64,000 bases of DNA from Muribaculaceae bacterium (GCA_009775365.1 VSPM01000002.1:1-64000); one strand, 5' to 3'. Shown: positions 53,226-63,243, counted from the stretch's first letter. Numbers and translations are program-made. Notes: generated by a model not told the origin, from the sequence alone.

Positions 53226-54506
53226 ATGAATCCCAACAAAACTATATGGATTGCCGGCGCCAATGTCTGGAATGAAGGTAAATTCTCAGAAACAAATATC
53301 GCTATCCGCAACGGCAAAATTACTGAATCGGGAGGAACACTTCTCGAGAGCGAAAGCCCCGACACACAAATAATCCGCGCCGACGGCAAATATCTTGTGC
53401 CGGGCCTTGTGGATATGCACGTGCATTTCCGCGAACCTGGATATTCCTACAAGGAAACTATCGCCACTGGCAGCCGCGCAGCCGCTAAGGGAGGATTCAC
53501 TACTGTATGCACTATGCCGAACCTCAATCCGGCTCCCGACTCTGTAGAGAATCTTCAGAAGCAGCTCGACATTATCCGTAAGGATGCCGCTGTGAACGTG
53601 CTTCCTTACGCAACCATCACTCAAAAAAGGATGGGGCACGAACTTGTGGACTATAACGTCCTCGCCCCGTTGGTGGCGGGATTCTCCGATGACGGCACCG
53701 GAGTGCAAGACGAAGACGTGATGCGCAAGGCTATGGAAGGGATTGCCCCGACAGGGAAAATTCTTGCCGCCCACTGCGAAGTGGAGGCCCTGCTCTTCAA
53801 CGGATATATCCACGACGGGGAATATGCACGCGCCCATGGCCATCGCGGAATCTGCTCTGAATCGGAATGGAAGGAGATTGAACGCGACATCCGCCTCTCG
53901 GAAGAGACCGGATGCCGGCTCCATGTTTGCCACATTTCCACAAAAGAGAGCGTAGCCCTAATCCGTGAAGCCAAGGCAAGAGGCGTGAAAGTGACCTGCG
54001 AGACGGGGCCACATTATCTCACCTTCTGCGATGAAGACCTTCAGGAGCACGGGCGCTTCAAGATGAACCCTCCCATCCGCAGCCGCGCCGACCGCGACGC
54101 ACTCCGGCAGGGAATAATCGACGGCACCATCGACGTGATCGCCACAGACCATGCCCCACATGCAGAAAATGAGAAATCAAAGGGGCTTGAGAAGAGCGCA
54201 ATGGGTGTGGTAGGACTTGAGACAGCCTTTGCCGCCGTCTACACCACAATGGTGAAATCAGGAATGATTTCAATTGAACGCCTTGTGAAGATCATGACCA
54301 TAAATGCAAGGAGAATCCTCGGCCTCCCGATGTCTGCCGGAATAAACCCCGGCAACAATGCCGACCTCACTCTTCTCGACATCTCAGCCGAATGGACGGT
54401 AGACCCGAGGCAGTTCGCCTCAATGGGAACCGCCACCCCCTACGACGGCATGACACTCACCGGATGCATAGCCGCCACAATCCACAACGGAGAAATTCTT
54501 TGCTGA
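53226..54506 (+). CDS. pyrC: Dihydroorotase
   Basis: The 426-residue amidohydrolase has the metal motif DMHVHFREPG (about residues 63-72), GGFTTVCTMPN, a conserved HVCHISTK and the catalytic DVIATDHAPH. It closes carbamoyl-aspartate to dihydroorotate, the third step of UMP synthesis. It is the first structural gene of the operon, downstream of the attenuator. The length suits the class I (long) type. Confidence 0.95.
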   Translation: MNPNKTIWIAGANVWNEGKFSETNIAIRNGKITESGGTLLESESPDTQIIRADGKYLVPGLVDMHVHFREPGYSYKETIATGSRAAAKGGFTTVCTMPNLNPAPDSVENLQKQLDIIRKDAAVNVLPYATITQKRMGHELVDYNVLAPLVAGFSDDGTGVQDEDVMRKAMEGIAPTGKILAAHCEVEALLFNGYIHDGEYARAHGHRGICSESEWKEIERDIRLSEETGCRLHVCHISTKESVALIREAKARGVKVTCETGPHYLTFCDEDLQEHGRFKMNPPIRSRADRDALRQGIIDGTIDVIATDHAPHAENEKSKGLEKSAMGVVGLETAFAAVYTTMVKSGMISIERLVKIMTINARRILGLPMSAGINPGNNADLTLLDISAEWTVDPRQFASMGTATPYDGMTLTGCIAATIHNGEILC

Positions 54507-54635
54507 ATAATAGCGCCCCGGAAAATTTCCTGTCATGCGGCGCAGGCAACGCCGACGTAAAACCGGCAATCTGACCTTAATTTCTAAGCGCAAAAACTAA
54601 ACCGAGAAGACAATAAAAAAAGATAAAACCAAAAG

Positions 54636-55724
54636 ATGAAGCCTTACACAAAAAAACTTGTGCTTGAAGATGGACGCGAATTTCCCGGAATCGGGTTCGC
54701 TTCCGACACCGAAAAAGTGGGTGAACTTGTGTTCAACACTTCGATGGTAGGCTATCAGGAGATTCTTTCCGACCCCTCCTATGCCGACCAGATAATTGTA
54801 ATGACTTATCCGCTAATCGGGAATTACGGAATCACTGATGAGGACTATGAAACAAAATTCCCCTCTATCGGAGGCATGATTGTGAAGGAAAACAACGATT
54901 CCCCCTCCAACTTCCGCTACACAAAGACCCTCGCGGAAGTGCTTGAAGAGAACGGCATCCCGGCCATAAGCGGTGTCGACACACGAATGCTCACCCGCAT
55001 TCTTCGCGACGCACAAGGGATGAGAGCCATAATAACCGGCATAGACACGCCTACGGAAGAAGCCGTAAAAAAAATCAAAGCCACGGAGCGCCCCAAGAAT
55101 CTTGTCAGCAAAGTGAGCTGTAAAAAACGCTGGTTCGCACGCACTGCAAACTATAAATATGATATCGTGGCCATCGACTGCGGAATGAAATACAATATGG
55201 TGCGCAGCCTAAATTCCCACAACTGCAATGTGACGGTTGTGCCCTGGAACACCTCTGCTGAGCAAATAATGGCATTCAATCCCGACGGAGTGCTTATTTC
55301 AAACGGACCGGGGTCGCCTGAAGACGTGCCGGAAGTGGCAGAGACCATCCGCAAGCTCAGAGGGAAAGTCCCGATGTTCGGAATCTGCCTCGGCCATCAG
55401 CTCATAGCCCTTGCCTACGGCGCAAGAATAGGAATCATAAATCCCGGCCACAGAGGCGGCAATCACCCTGTGAAAGAGCTGCATACCGGCCAGGTTCTGA
55501 TAACCGCTCAAAACCACGGCTATGCCGTGGAGAAAGACTCCCTGAAAGGCACATCTCTGGAAATCACACACATTAATCTGCTTGACGGCACTGTAGAGGG
55601 ATGCGAATGTATAGAAGACAAGGTTATCTCGGTGCAGTTTCATCCGGAAAGCGCACCGGGGCCGCAGGATTCAATCTACCTTTTCGACAAATTCATAAGC
55701 ATGATTCCTCAAGTCAGCAAATAA
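54636..55724 (+). CDS. carA: Carbamoyl-phosphate synthase small subunit
   Basis: The 362-residue protein has the CarA N-terminal domain (LVFNTSMVGYQEILSDPSYADQIIVMTYPLIGNYG). The class I glutamine amidotransferase has Cys251 in GICLGHQ and the His-Glu pair in QFHPESAPGPQD. It supplies ammonia from glutamine to CarB. A 9-bp repeat array separates it from carB. Confidence 0.96.
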   Translation: MKPYTKKLVLEDGREFPGIGFASDTEKVGELVFNTSMVGYQEILSDPSYADQIIVMTYPLIGNYGITDEDYETKFPSIGGMIVKENNDSPSNFRYTKTLAEVLEENGIPAISGVDTRMLTRILRDAQGMRAIITGIDTPTEEAVKKIKATERPKNLVSKVSCKKRWFARTANYKYDIVAIDCGMKYNMVRSLNSHNCNVTVVPWNTSAEQIMAFNPDGVLISNGPGSPEDVPEVAETIRKLRGKVPMFGICLGHQLIALAYGARIGIINPGHRGGNHPVKELHTGQVLITAQNHGYAVEKDSLKGTSLEITHINLLDGTVEGCECIEDKVISVQFHPESAPGPQDSIYLFDKFISMIPQVSK

Positions 55725-55742
55725 TCCTCCCGGCTCATCATT

Positions 55743-55796
55743 AATGTCCTTAATGTCTTTAAAGTCTTTAGGGTCTTTAAAGTCTTTAATGATTCT
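55743..55796. repeat. 9-bp tandem array 2 (six units), between carA and carB
   Basis: Six 9-bp units (AATGTCCTT, AATGTCTTT, AAAGTCTTT, and similar) fill 55743-55796 without gaps. It is the same type as the arrays at 38814 and 61449. Confidence 0.8.
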
Positions 55797-55832
55797 AACC
55801 CCAATTCTATAACGATTACCAAAAAAAAAGCG

Positions 55833-58800
55833 ATGCCAAAGCGTAAAGATATAAAGAAAGTGATGGTGATAGGGTCAGGCCCGATTGTTGTGGGCCAGGC
55901 CGCAGAGTTCGACTATGCCGGCACCCAGGCGTGCACAGCCCTCAAAGAAGAGGGATATGAAGTTGTGCTCGTAAACTCCAACCCGGCCACAATCATGACC
56001 GACCCGGAGATTGCCCACAAAGTATATATGGAGCCGCTCACTCTGGAATATGTGGCAAAGATTGTGCGCTACGAGCGCCCCGACGCCATAGTGCCTGGCC
56101 TTGGCGGACAGACTGGCCTAAACCTTGCGGTGCAACTTGCCAAGAAGGGCGTGCTTGAAGAGTGTGGCGTAGAAATCCTCGGCACATCTTTCGAAAGCAT
56201 TGAAAAGGCGGAAGACCGCGAACTCTTCAAAGAGCTTTGCGAAAGCATAGGGGAACCGGTGCTTCCCGGCGACGTGGCCAACAGCATAGAACATGCCGCC
56301 GAGATTGCAAAGAAAATAGGATATCCCGTTATCCTCCGCCCCGCATTCACGCTCGGAGGAACAGGCGGCGGCTTTGCCGACAATGAAACGGAACTCCGCG
56401 AGCTTATGCGCACGGCCCTTGAGCTTTCGCCGGTGCATCAAGTGCTTGTGGAGAAAAGCATAAAAGGGTTTAAGGAGATAGAGTTTGAAGTGATGCGCGA
56501 TGCCAACGACACAGTGATAGCCATCTGCTCTATGGAAAACCTTGACCCTGTTGGAGTTCACACCGGCGACTCGATTGTGGTGGCCCCGGCACAGACTCTT
56601 TCCAACAAGGAATATCAACTCCTGCGCGACAGCGCGCTCAAGCTCATCCGCGCCCTTAAAATCGAGGGGGGATGCAATGTGCAGTTTGCTCTCGACCCGC
56701 TTTCGTTCGACTACTATCTTATCGAGGTCAACCCGCGTGTGTCGCGCTCTTCGGCTCTCGCCTCCAAGGCTGCAGGCTACCCTATAGCCCGCGTGAGCGC
56801 AAAAATTGCTGTGGGATTGAATCTTGATGAAATCGACCTCGGGCACATACCGGCAAGTTTCGAGCCGGCGCTCGACTATGTAGTGACCAAAATCGCCCGC
56901 TTCCCCTTCGACAAATTCGCCGATGCCTCCAACGAGCTCGGCACTCAGATGAAGGCCACCGGGGAAGTGATGAGCATAGGGCGCACCATGGAGGAATCAC
57001 TGCTCAAAGCTGTGCGCTCGCTTGAAACGGGAGTGAGCCACATCCGGCATAAGAAATTCGACGACATGCCCACAGCCGGCATCCTCGACTACATCCGCAA
57101 GGCCACTGACGACCGCCTGTATGCGCTTGCCGAGCTTCTGAGACGCGATGTCGACGCAGGAATAATCTACAACCGCACAAAAATAGACATGTTCTTCCTT
57201 GACAAAATCAAAAGTATCGTGGATTTTGAAAAGGTGGTTAAAGAGAACCCGCTTGATGCTGGCGTGCTGCGCGACGCCAAGGCCATGGGATTCGGCGACA
57301 AATTCATAGGCAACCTTTGGGGAAAGACCGAATCAGAAATATATCTATTGCGCAAAAAACTCGGCATACGCCCTGTGTATAAGATGATAGACTCCTGCGG
57401 CGCTGAATTTCACGCACGCACAAACTATTTCTATTCGTCTTATGAATGGGAAAACGAATCCGAGCCCTCTTCCCGCAAGAAAATAGTGGTGCTCGGCTCA
57501 GGCCCTATCCGTATCGGGCAGGGTGTAGAATTCGACTATTCGACAGTGCACGCCATATGGTCCATACGCAAAGCCGGCTATGAGGCTATAATTATCAACA
57601 ACAATCCGGAAACCGTATCGACCGACCACACTACCGGCGACAAACTATACTTCGAACCTCTCACGGTGGAAGATGTCATGAATGTGCTCGACCACGAAAA
57701 GCCCGACGGAGTGATTGTGTCGCTCGGAGGCCAGACCGCCATCAACCTTGCTGAACCGCTTGCCGCCCTCGGAGCCCCGATTATCGGCTCAGGCATAGAG
57801 GCAATACGCAATGCCGAAGACAGGGGATGCTTTGAGTCGATTATGGAAAAGCTGCAGATTCCCCAGCCTGAAGGCGTGGCTGTGACCAACATCGAAGACG
57901 GCGTGAAAGCGGCTGAACGCATAGGATACCCGGTGCTCGTGCGCCCAAGCTATGTGCTTGGCGGACGCGCGATGCAGATTGTGAGCCATGAGACCCAGCT
58001 CCGCCATTATCTCCAGACAGCAGTTGAAATCAATGTGGAACACCCGGTACTGGTTGACAAATACATCATGGGGAAAGAACTTGAAGTGGACGCCGTGTGC
58101 GATGGCGAGAATGTGTTCGTGCCGGGCATAATGGAGCATGTGGAACACACCGGAGTGCATTCGGGCGACTCAATCAGCGTCTACCCCTCTTTCAGCGTGA
58201 GCGAGAAAGCAAAGAAAACAATCCTCGACTACACTGTGCGCCTCGGGAAAGAGATTGGCATAAAGGGTCTTTACAACATTCAGTTTATCGTCGACGCAAA
58301 CGAAGACGTGTATGTGATTGAAGTGAACCCCCGCTCATCACGGACAGTGCCGTTCATATCGAAAGCCACCGGACATCCACTCCCTCACATTGCCACACAA
58401 GTGATGCTTGGCCACTCTCTGCGGGAACAGGGCATCAACGAGCTTTATCCGGCTGAAAAGAAACGATGGTTTGTGAAAACGCCGGCTTTCTCTTTTGCAA
58501 AACTCAGAGGTATGGACTCTTACCTCTCCCCTGAAATGAAATCTACAGGCGAAGCTATTGGCTATGACAAATCGCTCAAACGCGCCCTCTACAAATCGCT
58601 TCAGGCATCCGGGATGACCGTGGCCAACTACGGCACAATTTTTGTGACCATCGGCGACTCCGACAAGAGCCGGGCTCTACCGCTCATACGCCGGTTCTAT
58701 ATGCTCGGATTCAATGTGGAGGCCACAAGAGGCACGGCGGAATTTCTCCGCGCCAACGGAATCAGGACTCGCCTGCTCCGGAAACTTAGCGAAGGCAGCA

Positions 58801-59018
58801 ACGAAATTATCGACTCCCTGCGACAGGGGCACGTGAACTACGTGATAAACACCATGGAACTGAGCGCCGACCATTCTCACCGCGACGGCTATCACATAAG
58901 GCGTGCGGCCGTCGACAATAATATCACCGTCTTCACATCGCTTGAGACTGTAGAAGTGCTTCTCGACGTGCTTGAAGACATAACCATGAAAGTGTCTACA
59001 ATAGATGAAGAAGATTGA
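55833..59018 (+). CDS. carB: Carbamoyl-phosphate synthase large subunit
   Basis: The 1061-residue protein has both ATP-grasp halves (first: SGPIVVGQAAEFDYAGTQACTALKEEGY; second: GSGPIRIGQGVEFDYSTVHAIW) and the C-terminal MGS domain (about 935-1061, NYGTIFVTIGDSDKSRALPLIRRFYMLGF) that usually binds UMP or ornithine. It makes carbamoyl phosphate for pyrimidine and arginine routes. The end overlaps the pyrK frame by 14 bp. Confidence 0.97.
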   Translation: MPKRKDIKKVMVIGSGPIVVGQAAEFDYAGTQACTALKEEGYEVVLVNSNPATIMTDPEIAHKVYMEPLTLEYVAKIVRYERPDAIVPGLGGQTGLNLAVQLAKKGVLEECGVEILGTSFESIEKAEDRELFKELCESIGEPVLPGDVANSIEHAAEIAKKIGYPVILRPAFTLGGTGGGFADNETELRELMRTALELSPVHQVLVEKSIKGFKEIEFEVMRDANDTVIAICSMENLDPVGVHTGDSIVVAPAQTLSNKEYQLLRDSALKLIRALKIEGGCNVQFALDPLSFDYYLIEVNPRVSRSSALASKAAGYPIARVSAKIAVGLNLDEIDLGHIPASFEPALDYVVTKIARFPFDKFADASNELGTQMKATGEVMSIGRTMEESLLKAVRSLETGVSHIRHKKFDDMPTAGILDYIRKATDDRLYALAELLRRDVDAGIIYNRTKIDMFFLDKIKSIVDFEKVVKENPLDAGVLRDAKAMGFGDKFIGNLWGKTESEIYLLRKKLGIRPVYKMIDSCGAEFHARTNYFYSSYEWENESEPSSRKKIVVLGSGPIRIGQGVEFDYSTVHAIWSIRKAGYEAIIINNNPETVSTDHTTGDKLYFEPLTVEDVMNVLDHEKPDGVIVSLGGQTAINLAEPLAALGAPIIGSGIEAIRNAEDRGCFESIMEKLQIPQPEGVAVTNIEDGVKAAERIGYPVLVRPSYVLGGRAMQIVSHETQLRHYLQTAVEINVEHPVLVDKYIMGKELEVDAVCDGENVFVPGIMEHVEHTGVHSGDSISVYPSFSVSEKAKKTILDYTVRLGKEIGIKGLYNIQFIVDANEDVYVIEVNPRSSRTVPFISKATGHPLPHIATQVMLGHSLREQGINELYPAEKKRWFVKTPAFSFAKLRGMDSYLSPEMKSTGEAIGYDKSLKRALYKSLQASGMTVANYGTIFVTIGDSDKSRALPLIRRFYMLGFNVEATRGTAEFLRANGIRTRLLRKLSEGSNEIIDSLRQGHVNYVINTMELSADHSHRDGYHIRRAAVDNNITVFTSLETVEVLLDVLEDITMKVSTIDEED

Positions 59019-59778
59019 TTCAGAAATGCAGATAAAAAACTCTTATGAAATTCTACGCAACCGGCGCCTTACCCACAAGACGTGGGTGATGACGCTCGGT
59101 GGCGACACCCGAGCCATAACAGCACCCGGACAGTTTGTGAATGTGGCCATACCGGGAAAATACCTGCGACGCCCCATTTCAATATGCGATTACTCTCTCG
59201 AACGTGGAGAGATTGTGCTGCTCTATGACGTAGTGGGGGAAGGCACACGCGCCATGAGCGAGATGGCTCCCGGTGAAAAACTCGACATCCTCAACGGCCT
59301 TGGCAACGGCTTCACAACCAATTCAGGGGCCAATCGCCCGCTCCTTCTCGGAGGCGGCATCGGATGCGCACCTCTTCTCGGGCTCGCACGCGCCCTCAAG
59401 ACCAAAGGCGTGGAGCCTGTGGCAATTCTCGGATACAACACAGCGTCAGATTCTTTCGGCATGGATCAGTGGTTTAAAGAAATCGGCGTGGAGGCATACA
59501 TTGCCACTGTAGACGGCTCTGCCGGCACCAAGGGGTTTGTGACAGACGTTATTTGCGAAAAACAGATAGCCGGAGATTATTTCCACGCCTGCGGCCCTAT
59601 GCAAATGCTCCGCGCTCTCTGCCTGGGGCTCGACTTGCCCGGGGAAGTGAGCATAGAGAGCAGAATGGGATGCGGATTCGGTGCCTGCATGTGCTGCAGC
59701 GTAGAGACCCGCGACGGCTCAAAAAGAATATGCAAAGACGGACCGGTGTTCAGAAAGGAGGAACTGATATGGAAGTGA
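59005..59778 (+). CDS. pyrK: Dihydroorotate dehydrogenase electron-transfer subunit
   Basis: The 257-residue protein has an FAD-binding fold (RRPISICDYS), NAD-binding segment (LLGGGIGCAPLLGLARAL) and the 2Fe-2S motif CGFGACMCC...C near the C-terminus. Together with PyrD it passes electrons to NAD. The start at 59005 overlaps carB; an ATG at 59026 is an alternative. Confidence 0.95.
   Translation: MKKIDSEMQIKNSYEILRNRRLTHKTWVMTLGGDTRAITAPGQFVNVAIPGKYLRRPISICDYSLERGEIVLLYDVVGEGTRAMSEMAPGEKLDILNGLGNGFTTNSGANRPLLLGGGIGCAPLLGLARALKTKGVEPVAILGYNTASDSFGMDQWFKEIGVEAYIATVDGSAGTKGFVTDVICEKQIAGDYFHACGPMQMLRALCLGLDLPGEVSIESRMGCGFGACMCCSVETRDGSKRICKDGPVFRKEELIWK
59755..59761 (+). promoter_or_regulatory. 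Strong ribosome binding site that fixes the pyrD start
   Basis: AAGGAGG ends 7 nt before the ATG at 59769, inside the pyrK 3' end. Strong Shine-Dalgarno sites are uncommon in Bacteroidetes. It supports 59769 over the ATG at 59784, though the latter better matches usual PyrD N-termini. Confidence 0.5.
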
Positions 59779-60695
59779 GTGATATGAAACGCGACCTCTC
59801 TGTGACGCTCAGCGGCGTGACCCTGCAAAATCCTGTAGTGCCGGCTTCCGGATGCTTCGGATTCGGCTATGGCATGGCTGAGTTTTACGACATTGACATT
59901 CTGGGCTCCATTTCTTTCAAAGGAACCACACGCGATTCCCGTTTTGGCAATCCTCTTCCGAGAGTGGCGGAATGTGCCTCAGGGCTCATCAATTCGGTAG
60001 GTCTTCAGAACCCCGGTATCGATATGGTGATAGCCGAGGAGCTTCCGAAGATGCGGGCCGTTTTCCATCAGCCGATAATAGCCAACATAAGCGGGTTTGC
60101 TATTGACGAATATGTGGAATGCTGTGAGAAAATCGACAAAGAGGAGCAAGTGGCCATCATAGAGCTCAACGTGAGCTGCCCCAACGTCCACGGAGGAGGA
60201 ATGAGTTTCGGCACATGCTGCGAGTCTGTGGCCGAAGTTGTGAAAGAGGTTAAAAAAGTTATCACCAAACCCCTTTATGTGAAACTCACCCCGAATGTCA
60301 CCGACATAGTGTCGATAGGCCGCTCGGCTGTTGAAGCCGGCGCCGACGGGCTTTGCCTCATCAACACCCTTTTAGGTATGCGCATAGATGTAAAGACCCG
60401 ACGTCCGGTAATTGCCAACAGAATGGGAGGATTCTCAGGCCATGCAGTGTTCCCGGTGGCTGTGAGGATGGTCAATCAGGTGGCTCATGCCTGCGGAGTG
60501 CCCGTGATCGGATGCGGAGGCGTGTCTTCCGCACGAGATGTGATTGAAATGATGATGGCCGGGGCCACGGCTGTGGAAGTTGGCGCAGCCAATCTTATAA
60601 ACCCTTATGCCTGCAAAGAGATTGTAGAAAACCTGCCGGTTGAGATGGAAGCACTCGGAATCTCGTCGCTCTCTGAAATAATCGGCATTGTCTGA
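59769..60695 (+). CDS. pyrD: Dihydroorotate dehydrogenase, class 1B catalytic subunit
   Basis: The 308-residue protein has the FMN/substrate blocks NPVVPASGCFGFGYG, SCPNVHGGGMSFG (with the catalytic Cys of class 1B) and IGCGGVSSARDVIEMMMAGATAVEVG. It oxidises dihydroorotate to orotate with PyrK. It overlaps pyrK by 10 bp. The longer upstream reading frame from 59553 is not coding. Confidence 0.95.
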   Translation: MEVSDMKRDLSVTLSGVTLQNPVVPASGCFGFGYGMAEFYDIDILGSISFKGTTRDSRFGNPLPRVAECASGLINSVGLQNPGIDMVIAEELPKMRAVFHQPIIANISGFAIDEYVECCEKIDKEEQVAIIELNVSCPNVHGGGMSFGTCCESVAEVVKEVKKVITKPLYVKLTPNVTDIVSIGRSAVEAGADGLCLINTLLGMRIDVKTRRPVIANRMGGFSGHAVFPVAVRMVNQVAHACGVPVIGCGGVSSARDVIEMMMAGATAVEVGAANLINPYACKEIVENLPVEMEALGISSLSEIIGIV

Positions 60696-60731
60696 GCGTT
60701 AACATATAAAAAAGCAAAACGATATATAAAC

Positions 60732-61442
60732 ATGAATGCTAAAGACGTAATCATAGCCTGCGACTTCGATTCGGCTGACGCTTGTCTTGCCTTCCTCAAT
60801 AAATTCAAAGACGAAGAACGCAAGCCGTTTCTAAAAATCGGCATGGAGCTCTACTATGCCGCAGGGCCTGAAATCGTGAAAGAACTGAAAAAACGCGGTT
60901 TCAAGATTTTCCTCGACCTCAAGCTTCACGACATTCCCAACACCGTGAAAAAGGCAATGAAGGTGCTTTCAAATCTTGATGTGGACATGGTGAATGTGCA
61001 TGCCGCCGGCACTGTCGAGATGATGCGCGCGGCTCTTGAGGGTCTGACACGTGAAGACGGCACACGCCCGCTGCTGATAGCAGTGACCCAGCTCACCTCA
61101 ACTTCAGAAAAAGCCATGAGAGAGCAGCTGCTCATCGACGCAACCATCAACGACACTATCGCAAAGTATGCACAAAACGCCAAGGAGACAGGGCTTGACG
61201 GAGTGGTCTGCTCTCCCCTTGAGTCAAAACTTGTGAAAGATGCCTGCGGCAACGATTTCATGACCGTTACTCCGGGAATACGTTTCGCTGACTCTGCCGC
61301 CGACGACCAGGTGCGTGTGACAGACCCGGCCAAAGCGCGTGAGATTGGTTCTGACTATATCGTGGTGGGGCGCCCGATCACTGCCGCAGCAGACCCTGTG
61401 GCCGCCTACAAGCGCTGCGTAAAAGACTTTCTCGCCCTCTAA
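60732..61442 (+). CDS. pyrF: Orotidine 5'-phosphate decarboxylase
   Basis: The 236-residue protein has the signature [13 protein letters not shown] with the catalytic Asp-Lys-Asp set, an early [13 protein letters not shown] and the phosphate-binding [15 protein letters not shown] and IVVGRPIT. It makes UMP, the last step. Its length is typical of the PyrF group I. A 9-bp array follows. Confidence 0.96.
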   Translation: MNAKDVIIACDFDSADACLAFLNKFKDEERKPFLKIGMELYYAAGPEIVKELKKRGFKIFLDLKLHDIPNTVKKAMKVLSNLDVDMVNVHAAGTVEMMRAALEGLTREDGTRPLLIAVTQLTSTSEKAMREQLLIDATINDTIAKYAQNAKETGLDGVVCSPLESKLVKDACGNDFMTVTPGIRFADSAADDQVRVTDPAKAREIGSDYIVVGRPITAAADPVAAYKRCVKDFLAL

Positions 61443-61448
61443 TCTCCA

Positions 61449-61493
61449 AAAGTCTCTAAAGTCCTTAAAGTCCTTAATGACCTTAAAGACCTT
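61449..61493. repeat. 9-bp tandem array 3 (five units), between pyrF and pyrE
   Basis: Five 9-bp units (AAAGTCTCT, AAAGTCCTT twice, AATGACCTT, AAAGACCTT) lie end to end from 61449 to 61493, starting just after the pyrF stop. Confidence 0.8.
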
Positions 61494-61522
61494 ACCCCTA
61501 ACCTATAAAAAATTCCCCAAAA

Positions 61523-62158
61523 GTGGATACAGCAAAAAAAATCGCGGCCGAACTTCTCGGCATCAAGGCTGTTTTTCTCAGCCCCGCCAATCCGTTCACA
61601 TGGGCAAGCGGCATAAAGAGCCCTATTTATTGCGACAACCGTCTCATCCTCACTGCCCCTAAAGCACGCAAGGTGGTTGAAGAGGCTATTGCAAAAACCG
61701 TAAAAGAGAAATTTCCTGAAGCAGAAGTGCTAATGGGCACCAGCACTGCCGGCATTGCTCACGCAGCAATCGCCGCATGGATGCTCGACATGCCCATGGG
61801 ATATGTGCGCGGAGGCAACAAGGATCATGGCCGAGGCAACCGCATTGAAGGCAAACTTGAACCCGGACAGAAAGTGGTGGTTATTGAAGACCTCATCTCC
61901 ACTGCCGGCAGCTGCATAGAAGTGGTGGAAGCTCTTCGCGAAGCCGGAGCCGATGTGCTCGGAGTGGTGAGCATTTTCACCTACGGAATGCAGAAAGGTC
62001 TCGACCGTCTCGCCGCAGCCAACGTAACAAATTATTCACTCTCCAACTTCAACACTCTTTGCGGAGTGGCTGTTGAAGAAAAATACATAACCCCCGAAGA
62101 GGAAGTGCGCCTGAAGAAATTCATGGCCAATCCCTCCGACGAATCCTGGATGGCATGA
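61523..62158 (+). CDS. pyrE: Orotate phosphoribosyltransferase (GTG start)
   Basis: The 211-residue protein has the PRPP motif [14 protein letters not shown] and the [18 protein letters not shown] substrate block. An in-frame TAA lies at 61499-61501 and the only start candidate after it is GTG at 61523, so a GTG start is required. It joins orotate to PRPP. The stop overlaps the pyrB ATG by 4 bp. Confidence 0.95.
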   Translation: MDTAKKIAAELLGIKAVFLSPANPFTWASGIKSPIYCDNRLILTAPKARKVVEEAIAKTVKEKFPEAEVLMGTSTAGIAHAAIAAWMLDMPMGYVRGGNKDHGRGNRIEGKLEPGQKVVVIEDLISTAGSCIEVVEALREAGADVLGVVSIFTYGMQKGLDRLAAANVTNYSLSNFNTLCGVAVEEKYITPEEEVRLKKFMANPSDESWMA

Positions 62159-63243
62159 AACATCTTATCGACCCTACCGACCTCTCCAAGCAGGAGCTTG
62201 AAGAGATCATCGATCTCGCGCTCGACATTATCGACAACCGCGAAAAATATTCAGAACGCTGCAAGGGTAAAAAACTCGCAACGCTCTTCTACGAGCCGTC
62301 AACCCGCACACGCCTGAGTTTCACTGCGGCAATGATGGAGCTCGGTGGAAATGTGCTCGGATTCTCCGACGCCAAGAATTCTTCTGTGAGCAAAGGCGAG
62401 ACATGCGCCGACACCACTAAGGTGATAAACTGCTTTGCCGACATCATCGCCATGCGCCATTTTGAAGAGGGCGCCGCCACTGTGTCGGCCATGAATTCAC
62501 GAATACCCGTGATTAACGCCGGCGACGGAAGCCACAGCCACCCCACCCAGACGCTGACCGACCTTCTCACAATCAAGCGTGAGATTGGCCGCTTTGACCA
62601 TATCACAATCGGTTTCTGCGGAGACTTGAAATTCGGCCGCACTGTCCACTCTCTAATCAAGGCACTCTCCCGCTATGAGGGCGTGAAAGTGGTGCTGATT
62701 GCCCCCGAGCAACTTCGTTTGCCCGACTATATGAAGCAAGAGGTGTGCGAAATGAACAACGTGCCTTATGTGGAGGTTGACACCATGGACGAAGTGATGG
62801 GCGATCTCGACGTGCTTTATATGACTCGCGTTCAGAAGGAGCGCTTCTTCGATGAAGATGAATATGACCGCGTGAAAGATTTCTTTGTGCTCGATGCCGA
62901 GAAACTAAAGAAAGCTCGTCCTGAAATGCGTATTCTTCACCCCCTGCCCCGTGTGAATGAAATCAGCACTGATGTTGACTCTGATCCCCGCGCTGCATAT
63001 TTCCGCCAGGTTGAAAACGGTAAATTCGTGCGCATGGCGCTCATATGCAAGCTCCTTGAATGGGCAAACGACCCTGCCAAGACAACCGAGCTTGTTCCGA
63101 AAGATGCTGTCGCCGGCAAATTCACATGCCGCAACAAACGCTGCATCTCCAACATGGAGGTAGGTGTTGAGAGTCTTTTCCGTCCTGCCCACGACAACTC
63201 CGGAGAATGGCGTTGCGTCTATTGCGAGTCAAAGCCCAAGTAA
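62155..63243 (+). CDS. pyrB: Aspartate carbamoyltransferase with C-terminal PyrI-like zinc domain
   Basis: Residues 1 to about 310 are a complete catalytic chain: carbamoyl-phosphate motif [26 protein letters not shown], and HPLPRVNEI. Some 50 extra residues follow, with four cysteines as C-x4-C (325, 330) and C-x2-C (354, 357), containing RCISNME and WRCVYCE. E. coli PyrI ends in the same array, with the same 24-residue step between the pairs (from memory of PyrI). The part of PyrI that binds ATP/CTP is absent, and no pyrI lies in this window. Last gene of the operon, coupled to pyrE by ATGA. Confidence 0.95.
   Translation: MKHLIDPTDLSKQELEEIIDLALDIIDNREKYSERCKGKKLATLFYEPSTRTRLSFTAAMMELGGNVLGFSDAKNSSVSKGETCADTTKVINCFADIIAMRHFEEGAATVSAMNSRIPVINAGDGSHSHPTQTLTDLLTIKREIGRFDHITIGFCGDLKFGRTVHSLIKALSRYEGVKVVLIAPEQLRLPDYMKQEVCEMNNVPYVEVDTMDEVMGDLDVLYMTRVQKERFFDEDEYDRVKDFFVLDAEKLKKARPEMRILHPLPRVNEISTDVDSDPRAAYFRQVENGKFVRMALICKLLEWANDPAKTTELVPKDAVAGKFTCRNKRCISNMEVGVESLFRPAHDNSGEWRCVYCESKPK

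Noticed and set aside
59553..59768. Longer PyrD frame starting inside pyrK
   Set aside because: The extra residues are out-of-frame pyrK sequence; PyrD homology begins after 59769 and a strong ribosome binding site lies there.
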